NCBI GenBank assembly: GCA_030624805.1 | Contig: JAUXJL010000016.1 | Location: forward strand, 1 to 13,978 | Direction: 5' to 3' | Source: Acidimicrobiia bacterium | GTDB lineage: Bacteria; Actinomycetota; Acidimicrobiia; Spongiisociales; SHLN01 | DNA length: 13,978 bases | Shown: positions 6,246-11,833 of the stretch, piece by piece | Layout: each line of letters begins with the position of its first letter | How positions within the stretch are numbered: position 1 is the stretch's first letter | Position numbers and translations under genes: made by a program | The notes under the pieces: generated by a model | The model's input: the letters and a program-made list of their open reading frames with translations, nothing else | The model's database searches: none | What the model was told of the DNA's origin: nothing

Positions 6246-7863
6246 GGGAGCTCACCGTGTCTATCAGGGTCCCCAACCCGCCCACCGGGTCTGACCCGAG
6301 TTGGACCCGAAGCACGCTCTGATGACGCTCCTCCAGAGCCCGATAGTCTCCTTCGGCCTGCCCGACCACGAGTCGGCCGAACGTGAAGTCCGTCTCGGGT
6401 ACCGCCAGGTCAAAGACAGGCTCGTCGACGAGCTGCAGGAAAATAGCAGCAGCAGGGCCACCCTTGTGGAGTTGGCCCGTTGAATGCAAAAAGCGAGGCC
6501 CGAACCCAACCGTTGTCGCAAAGTTGCTGAGATGGCGCAGATGGTGGCGCAACGCCTGCAATGATTCGACGGCTTCGGCAGTCATCGGAACAAAGGCTGC
6601 TAGTCCGATATACGAATCCTCCGGCGCGCTCGCCAGCCACCGGCCAACCCGGGTGGCATCACCGGGAGCGACCGCCACAATCGGGGCGCCCCCCTCCAGT
6701 TCTCCCGCCATCGCTTTCCTGGCCAGCTCTTTGGCGACTTGCACGTCGGGCTGGTTGAACGGATGAATGCCGAGCACCGCCCCGGCGGCGGCGGTTGCCA
6801 TTTCGGCGTCGAACATCGCCCCTCCCACATCTTGCACCCCGTCGAGAGTGATCCGGACAACCGGATGCCCGGCTGCCGCCAGCCGGTCGAGCTGTGGTGG
6901 CGAATCGCCGTCGGCGTGGTAGTACACGAATAGGCGGTCATCGCCGTAACCGTCGGGTTCGGCCAGATCCTCGCCGGCGACCGGGACTATCCCCGTCCCG
7001 TCCTTGCCCGTGCTCTCAGCGATTAGCTGCTCCAACCAATTGGGAAAAGCGGCCAGGCCGGGAGAGGTCACCACCGTCAGTTTGTTGCGTCCGGCGAGCG
7101 CAGCCTCGCCCCACACGGCTCCCAGGGTGAGGCCGGAGTTGTCGAGACCGGCACGTCGGCAGGCGTTGGCTGCCGCGGCTGCGCCGGAAAGCAGTCCGCC
7201 GATGTCGGCGCCGATGAGTGCGGCGGGTACGAGACCAAAATACGTCAAGGCCGAGTAGCGGCCACCCACCTCGGGCGGGGTCGTGAAGACGCGCCGAAAG
7301 CCCCGTTCCGTCGCGAGGTCTTCGAGCGCACTGCCCGGGTCGGTGAGAGCCACGAACCGCTCGCCCTGCGGATGACCGCCGACCATCAGTCGGTTCCAGA
7401 AGTAGCGGAAAAAGCTGAGTGTCTCGAGCGTCGTTCCCGATTTGGAGGCCACGAGGAACAATGTGTGCTCGAGGTCGATGCGGTCGTCGACTCGTTGAAC
7501 CGAGCCCGGATGAGTGCTGTCTAGGACCAGGAGCTCGGGATAGCCCGACGCGTTCCCGAATGTCGCTTGAAACACTTCGGGCGCCAGGCTGGAGCCCCCC
7601 ATCCCGAGCAAAACAACGTGGGTGAACCCTTCCTCCCGAATGGATGTTGCAAAGCTCTCGAGGTCCACCACCTGGCCGGCCATTTCTTCAGGCAAGCTGA
7701 GCCATCCGAGGCGGTCGGCAAGCTCAGGAACTTTGGTCTCGGCCCACACGGTTGGATCTTTGGCCCAGATACGCCGGGCCAGGCCATCGGAATCCCAGCC
7801 GGCCACTCGGGATTCGACGGCCTCAGCCAGCGGCCCGAGACTCAAGTCGAGATCAGCCGGCAC
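6238..7863 (-). CDS. pgi: Glucose-6-phosphate isomerase (TalPgi-type C-terminal half as a separate protein)
   Basis: It interconverts glucose-6-phosphate and fructose-6-phosphate, returning pentose-pathway carbon to the top of the operon's route. From a GTG at 7863 the protein has 541 residues. Visible motifs are VVLLGMGGSSLAPEV, LDSTHPGSVQR, LFLVASKSGTTLETLSF (phosphate-binding SIS segments), GGRYSALTYFGLVPAALIG and HPFNQPDVQVAKELA. The frame stays open upstream to an ATG at 8052, but that extension is an Arg-rich shadow of tal, so the start must be near the end of tal. GTG at 7863 gives VPADLDLSLGPL, matching the start of the isomerase half in fused transaldolase/isomerase proteins. The ribosome site is poor (GAGGAG about 16 nt upstream), so initiation probably depends on ribosomes finishing tal, with which it overlaps by 11 nt. 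The exact start is the least certain point. Confidence 0.92.
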   Translation of the reverse strand: MPADLDLSLGPLAEAVESRVAGWDSDGLARRIWAKDPTVWAETKVPELADRLGWLSLPEEMAGQVVDLESFATSIREEGFTHVVLLGMGGSSLAPEVFQATFGNASGYPELLVLDSTHPGSVQRVDDRIDLEHTLFLVASKSGTTLETLSFFRYFWNRLMVGGHPQGERFVALTDPGSALEDLATERGFRRVFTTPPEVGGRYSALTYFGLVPAALIGADIGGLLSGAAAAANACRRAGLDNSGLTLGAVWGEAALAGRNKLTVVTSPGLAAFPNWLEQLIAESTGKDGTGIVPVAGEDLAEPDGYGDDRLFVYYHADGDSPPQLDRLAAAGHPVVRITLDGVQDVGGAMFDAEMATAAAGAVLGIHPFNQPDVQVAKELARKAMAGELEGGAPIVAVAPGDATRVGRWLASAPEDSYIGLAAFVPMTAEAVESLQALRHHLRHLSNFATTVGFGPRFLHSTGQLHKGGPAAAIFLQLVDEPVFDLAVPETDFTFGRLVVGQAEGDYRALEERHQSVLRVQLGSDPVGGLGTLIDTVSSLA

Positions 7864-8953
7864 GTACCAAACCCGCTTTCTCCTCGAGTGCCGCCATGAG
7901 TGCTCGGAAGGCGGCCGAGAAGGCTTCGACACCGTCCTCCTGCAGCTGGCCGGTAACCGCCTCGAAGTCGACACCGACTGCAGCCAGCCCCTCAATGGCG
8001 GCGTCGGCCTCCGGCCACGCCTCGAGCAGTGTGGCCCCCCGCACCTCACCATGGTCTCGGAAGGCGTCGATGGTGGCAGGAGGCGCCGTATTCACTGTAT
8101 TTGGACCAACCAGCTCCTCAACGTAGAGAACGTCGGAGTACTCGGGGTTTTTGGTACCGGTGGAGGCCCACAGAAGTCGTTGGGGCCGGGCCCCACGGGC
8201 CGCCAGGTGGCCAAATGTATCGTCGCCGAAGAGCTCCTCGTACAGCCGGTAGGCCTGCTTGCAGTTGGCGACGCCCGCCCTACCCAGCAGGGCAAGTGCT
8301 TCCTCCGTCCCCACCTCTGTGAGAAGGGTATCGGTGAGTGTGTCGACCCGGCTCACAAAGAACGAGGCTACCGAGGCAATCCGGGAGGGATCGTCGGCTG
8401 CTTCCAACCCGCGAATGTAGGCCCGGGCAATCGCTTCGTAGTGGGCAAGGGAGAAGATGAGCGTGACGTTGACGTTTATCCCTTCTCCGATCAGGGTCTC
8501 GATGGCGGGAACGCCCTCCTCGGTAGCCGGGACCTTGATGAGCACGTTTGGCCGGTCGACAGCCGCCCACAGCCGACGGGCCTCAACCACGGTGGCGTCT
8601 GTGTCGGCGGCCAGCAGCGGTGAGACTTCAAGGCTCACGAATCCGTCTGCGCCCTCGCTGGCCTCATATACCGGGTGGAGAATGTCAGCCGCGGCCCGAA
8701 TATCTCCAATAGCGAACGACTCGTATAGGTCGTTGATCGAGCTATCCGGCTCGTCTCTGAGGGCAGCCCGAATGTCATCGTCGTATTCCTGGCTGCCTGC
8801 GATGGCCTTCTCGAAGATCGACGGATTGGATGTCACACCCCGGATGCCCTCGGCCACCAGGTCGGCAAGTCCTCCGTTCTCCAGCAGGTCTCTTCGAATG
8901 AAGTCGAACCACATGGAGGTTCCGGCATCGTTTATGTCATGGAATTTGCTCAT
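7853..8953 (-). CDS. tal: Transaldolase
   Basis: It transfers a dihydroxyacetone unit between sedoheptulose-7-phosphate and glyceraldehyde-3-phosphate in the non-oxidative pentose phosphate pathway. The product has 366 residues from ATG at 8953 (MSKFHDINDAGTS), the size of mycobacterial-type Tal. A longer frame opens to 9058, but the extra 35 residues overlap the upstream GH15 gene and do not look like Tal; the ATG at 8953 has GAGG at short spacing. Motifs: RGVTSNPSIFEKAI at 38-51, FVSLEVSP at 105-112, NVLIKVPAT at 136-144 with Lys140 as the Schiff-base lysine, INVNVTLIFS, and RLLWASTGTKNP. It lies 13 nt after the GH15 stop, and its stop overlaps the start of pgi by 11 nt. Confidence 0.96.
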   Translation of the reverse strand: MSKFHDINDAGTSMWFDFIRRDLLENGGLADLVAEGIRGVTSNPSIFEKAIAGSQEYDDDIRAALRDEPDSSINDLYESFAIGDIRAAADILHPVYEASEGADGFVSLEVSPLLAADTDATVVEARRLWAAVDRPNVLIKVPATEEGVPAIETLIGEGINVNVTLIFSLAHYEAIARAYIRGLEAADDPSRIASVASFFVSRVDTLTDTLLTEVGTEEALALLGRAGVANCKQAYRLYEELFGDDTFGHLAARGARPQRLLWASTGTKNPEYSDVLYVEELVGPNTVNTAPPATIDAFRDHGEVRGATLLEAWPEADAAIEGLAAVGVDFEAVTGQLQEDGVEAFSAAFRALMAALEEKAGLVRAG

Positions 8954-8966
8954 AGGTCCTCGCTCC

Positions 8967-11360
8967 TCATCGTTGGATGGTGACGCGGTAGTCGTTCCCA
9001 TCCCATTGGTGGGTATCTTCCCAGCGAAAAGTAAAACGTACATCATGGTCGGTCGCATTCCCCGGATTAATGTCGAAATACCAGATCCCCACCGCCGTCT
9101 CGACGGCGCTCTCTTGACGGGTAGTCGCCCAGTTGTCGCCGCTCCACTTGAGAGCGAAGGGCCGCGGGGTGAGGATACGGAGCGTCATTGATTCCCGCAC
9201 CACCTGGACCTGCCGGTTGAGCTTCCACACCTCGAAGGGCCTGCACTTTTCGTGCGGGAGGTACCGGTCGGCAACTTCGGGGACGAGGTCGAAGATTTCG
9301 CCGTCGGCCGCGGACCGCAGCAGCTTGATGTACTCGGCGTGGGCCCACATGAGGGGCATGGCGGCCCCGGTTGGCTGTCCGAATTCCAGGAAGTGGCCCG
9401 GAACATCGGCGCTGTCCCACACCTGTTCGGGGAGCAGGCCGGTTCCAACCGCAACCTGCTCGAGCGTCCGAATATAAGGCTCAACGTCTCGACCGGCTGC
9501 CAGCTCATAGTGACCACGTTCGCCGGTCAAGAGCGGCCAGGCCCGGCCGACGCCGTGGCCGTGGTACGGGCTGCCATCGGACTGCTCACCATATCCGTCG
9601 TTGTTGTAGCGCCGCCAGATTGGCCCGGCGCGGGTGTCGACCCGCAGCAACCGGTCGACAACGGCAAGGGAATCTTCGATGAGCGGATCGTTCGGCTTGC
9701 GTATCCCATACCGAACCAATTCGAGAAAGCCAGGATCAACAATCTCCCGAGCAGGAAACTCATAGCGCTCTCCCGGACCGCGGTTGGCCAATACGAGCAT
9801 GGCATCGTTCAGGTCCTCATTCGGTATGGGGTCGATGACGTCGTCGGGGTTTATGCGGATGTAATGGCGAGGAATGTCGGGATGGAGGGTCCCCGCGGTT
9901 GTGACCGTCCACTGTTCGATGTGACATTCGAGGAAATCGGCATAGTCCTGCAGGAAGTCGGCGGTGATGGGATCGCCACGTTCACGCATGAGGAGCGCCG
10001 CGCACGTGAGAGCGGTGATGTTGGAAGCGAGAGTCGACGGGGAATATCCGGCTGCTTCCTCCCAGCGTTCCTGGGGTGTAGCCGGGCCATTCCTTATGAG
10101 ATATCCGGCCGCCCGTTTCACCAGGTCGTACGGATCGAACCCCGCCAGGCTGCCCATGCGGTGGAGCTTCCAAGCGAGGATGATCGGGAAGGCAACTTCG
10201 TCGAGCTGGATGCCATGCCAGTAGGGCTCACCGGAGATCCAGAAGTTCTGGTAGAACCCGCCGGCAGGGAGCTGAGAAGCCGCCAGATAGATGAGGGCCC
10301 GGAGCGGGGTGACCGTGTCTCCGGCGGCCAGCAACCCGGTGGCACTGTTGACCATGTCCCGGCTCCACACCAGGTGATAGCCGCCCAGCTCATGGTCGCC
10401 TTTTGTATCACCCCATGGGATGGAGAGCGACGCAATTATGGCGCCCGGATACAGCTTGTCTTCGTGGGCGAGCAGAAGTGACCGGCTGCGCCGGTAGAGG
10501 GCGCCTCCGTCGAAGGAAGCCTCGTGTAATGGTGCCAGGGTGTCGCAGGCTGACCGCCAGTCGGCGATGAACCTGGAGCGATAGTGCTCGAATGGCAGGC
10601 CAAGGGCCTGCAGGAGCGCGGTGACGCTCCCGTGCCGGTGATCGGCAAACGACAACGCCACGGTGAATTCCGTGCCGGCCGACAGGTCGAGCTGGGCCGT
10701 GAGAGCGACGTTTCCCTCGGCACAGTCGTACTCGTACGTCATGTCCTGGTGGTGGGAGAGGTCCTGCCAGCCGTCGGTCTCGCCGACATACCCAACCGAT
10801 GCCTTGATAATTGGAATCGAAGCGCCCACTGCCATCCAGGTGCCTTCCTTGCTGGCTAGCAAGACGGTGCTGTCGCCAACTTCGGCGATTTCGCCGTGGT
10901 TCCCATAACCGCCGATCTCGAGGTGGGGCGCAGCCAGCAAGTAGAGACGGAGGCCGGGATCTCCGACGAACTTGACGCGCAGGATGATCGAGGATAAATC
11001 CGAGTCTGTAATGATCTCTTTCTCGATCTGGTACCGCCCACGCCGATCGCGCTGTACCACCCGAAAACCGAGCGCGTCGGGGTCGATCGGCTCGACCGAA
11101 TACTCCATGTCGCGACGCTCATCGTGGAAGAACGTCTCACCATCACCGACTAGAAACTGGAGGTCTCGAAGTTGGGGACGGTCGATGGTTGGCCAGTACA
11201 CCTCGGTTAGGACCCCGCGCCCAATTGTGAACCAGACATGGGAGGCACTCGAATAGGCCGTCCCCACCGCCTCCTTGGCAGCCCGGGTCCAGCGGGGCTC
11301 AATGCCGGGACCACCGGGCGCCGGTTGGCGGCAATGGTCGTGGATGTGATGACTTCGCAT
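8967..11360 (-). CDS. Glycoside hydrolase family 15, glucoamylase/glucodextranase-like, intracellular
   Basis: An exo-acting glucosidase predicted to release glucose from the non-reducing end of alpha-glucans. In the 797-residue product, an N-terminal beta-sandwich of glucodextranase type covers about 16-270 (PGGPGIEPRW; AYSSASHVWFTIGRGVLTEV). The alpha/alpha barrel covers about 285-690 and includes YHLVWSRDMV. ERWEEAAGYSPST at 431-443 holds the likely general acid Glu434, equivalent to the WEE motif of fungal glucoamylase; LLPEQVWDSA at 642-651 holds the likely general base Glu645. A beta-rich tail of about 100 residues follows. There is no signal peptide, so it should act on internal glycogen or imported maltodextrin. 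Linkage specificity (alpha-1,4 or alpha-1,6) cannot be read from the sequence. It is the first gene of the minus-strand operon. No ribosome site precedes the ATG, and a TAAGCT box suggests a leaderless start. Confidence 0.93.
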   Translation of the reverse strand: MRSHHIHDHCRQPAPGGPGIEPRWTRAAKEAVGTAYSSASHVWFTIGRGVLTEVYWPTIDRPQLRDLQFLVGDGETFFHDERRDMEYSVEPIDPDALGFRVVQRDRRGRYQIEKEIITDSDLSSIILRVKFVGDPGLRLYLLAAPHLEIGGYGNHGEIAEVGDSTVLLASKEGTWMAVGASIPIIKASVGYVGETDGWQDLSHHQDMTYEYDCAEGNVALTAQLDLSAGTEFTVALSFADHRHGSVTALLQALGLPFEHYRSRFIADWRSACDTLAPLHEASFDGGALYRRSRSLLLAHEDKLYPGAIIASLSIPWGDTKGDHELGGYHLVWSRDMVNSATGLLAAGDTVTPLRALIYLAASQLPAGGFYQNFWISGEPYWHGIQLDEVAFPIILAWKLHRMGSLAGFDPYDLVKRAAGYLIRNGPATPQERWEEAAGYSPSTLASNITALTCAALLMRERGDPITADFLQDYADFLECHIEQWTVTTAGTLHPDIPRHYIRINPDDVIDPIPNEDLNDAMLVLANRGPGERYEFPAREIVDPGFLELVRYGIRKPNDPLIEDSLAVVDRLLRVDTRAGPIWRRYNNDGYGEQSDGSPYHGHGVGRAWPLLTGERGHYELAAGRDVEPYIRTLEQVAVGTGLLPEQVWDSADVPGHFLEFGQPTGAAMPLMWAHAEYIKLLRSAADGEIFDLVPEVADRYLPHEKCRPFEVWKLNRQVQVVRESMTLRILTPRPFALKWSGDNWATTRQESAVETAVGIWYFDINPGNATDHDVRFTFRWEDTHQWDGNDYRVTIQR

Positions 11361-11372
11361 CGAGGCAGCTTA
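11361..11372 (-). promoter_or_regulatory. Possible -10 box of the carbohydrate operon (leaderless)
   Basis: On the minus strand TAAGCT (plus 11367-11372) ends 6 nt before the ATG at 11360, the same geometry as at the lipoprotein gene, and no Shine-Dalgarno sequence is present. The match to TATAAT is only the TA and final T; a TTGGAC sequence lies upstream but at a short 14-nt spacing. Weak prediction. Confidence 0.3.
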
Positions 11373-11429
11373 CGAGAGAGCCGCCTGTCCAATGAAAACG
11401 CATAGCAAACGCCACAAGGGCGCGAAAGT

Positions 11430-11501
11430 CACCCGTAAGGGTGGCCTCCGAGGGGAGTTACCTCGCGCCGCGACAACGGCGGCCGCCACCGATAAACGGA
11501 G
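11430..11501 (+). promoter_or_regulatory. Structured leader L1: branched stem with two inner hairpins before the ribosome site
   Basis: A hairpin CACCC-GTAA-GGGTG (11430-11443) with a GNRA-type loop overlaps the 5' arm of a larger stem, GGTGGC (11440-11445) with GCCACC (11485-11490). Inside that stem are two hairpins: CGAGG (11449-11453) with CCTCG (11461-11465), and CGCCG (11466-11470) with CGGCG (11477-11481). The ribosome site GGAG is at 11498-11501, 6 nt before the ATG at 11508. The first hairpin and the outer stem exclude each other, a layout typical of a switching leader. It matches leader L2 upstream of the next gene in arrangement and partly in sequence. I do not recognise it as a named riboswitch class. 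Confidence 0.5.
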
Positions 11502-11507
11502 TCATCC

Positions 11508-11735
11508 ATGACGCAGTTCACGCCTCGCCGTCCCTTGTCCATCTTCCTCGCCCTCGTGACCATGGTGGCGATGCTGGTCGGTCCGACCAGACAAGCTCTC
11601 GCCATCGATATCCCTGTCGACTGCGATGGCGGCGACTCACTCCAGGTGGCCATCGACTCAGCCGGGGTGGGCGACCGCCTCCTGGTGACCGGCACCTGCA
11701 CCGAGAACATCCTCATCGACGGCAAAAACCACTAA
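11508..11735 (+). pseudogene. Truncated secreted beta-helix protein, remnant of a tandem duplicate
   Basis: The 75-residue product starts with a signal peptide (MTQFTPRRPLSIFLALVTMV, cleavage near ALA-ID) and then reads IDIPVDCDGGDSLQVAIDSA and GDRLLVTGTCTENILIDGKN before a TAA. This corresponds to the first 70 or so residues of the large neighbour at 11834 (ADIAIDCSVDDLQATIDA, then GDTIIIADGTTCLGNFTVSK). The gene therefore stops just where the beta-helix should begin, and the whole repeat region is missing. Start and ribosome site (GGAG, spacing 6) are intact, so a short secreted peptide could still be made. It is most simply a remnant of duplication plus deletion. A small functional exported protein is possible but less likely. 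Function unknown. Confidence 0.65.
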
Positions 11736-11741
11736 AAACGC

Positions 11742-11770
11742 CTGCCAGTTTTACTTTCTGTGCCTACGAT
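11742..11770 (+). promoter_or_regulatory. Predicted promoter of the large beta-helix gene
   Basis: CTGCCA (11742-11747) and TACGAT (11765-11770) match 4 of 6 positions each of the -35 and -10 consensus and are separated by exactly 17 nt. Transcription would begin around 11776-11778, right at the 5' arm of leader hairpin 1. The region lies between the truncated gene's stop and leader L2, where a promoter is expected. No equally good pair is visible upstream of leader L1. Confidence 0.45.
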
Positions 11771-11774
11771 GATC

Positions 11775-11826
11775 GAGGGGGGAGAACCCCTCTCGCCGTC
11801 GCAGGCGAGCTACGACTAACACGGAG
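11775..11826 (+). promoter_or_regulatory. Structured leader L2: two adjacent hairpins before the ribosome site
   Basis: GAGGGG (11775-11780) pairs perfectly with CCCCTC (11787-11792) over the loop GGAGAA. Immediately after, CTCGCC (11792-11797) pairs with GGCGAG (11804-11809) over GTCGCA. The ribosome site GGAG is at 11823-11826, 7 nt before the ATG at 11834. L1 and L2 share the GAGGGG start, a second CGCC-type hairpin, an A-rich single strand and an ACGGAG ribosome site in the same order and at nearly equal spacing. CTACGA occurs on both sides of the hairpins (11764-11769 and 11810-11815). There is no T tract, so a plain terminator is unlikely. Confidence 0.5.
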
Positions 11827-11833
11827 ACACCCA

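Noticed and set aside
7864..8052. N-terminal extension of pgi by 63 codons
   Set aside because: It reads the tal coding region out of frame, is Arg/Ser/Pro-rich and has no match to isomerases.
7622..8623. 333-codon open frame on the plus strand
   Set aside because: It is antisense to tal and pgi, both of which show clear family motifs; its product has no recognisable feature.
8954..9058. N-terminal extension of tal by 35 codons
   Set aside because: It overlaps the end of GH15, does not resemble transaldolase, and a better start with a ribosome site is at 8953.
9252..10481. 409-codon open frame on the plus strand
   Set aside because: It lies entirely opposite the GH15 gene, has no domain, and its openness follows from the GC-rich third positions of the real gene.
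11775..11809. Rho-independent terminator of the truncated gene
   Set aside because: The hairpins lack a following T tract, sit downstream of a plausible promoter, and a similar pair precedes the other gene's start, which favours a leader.
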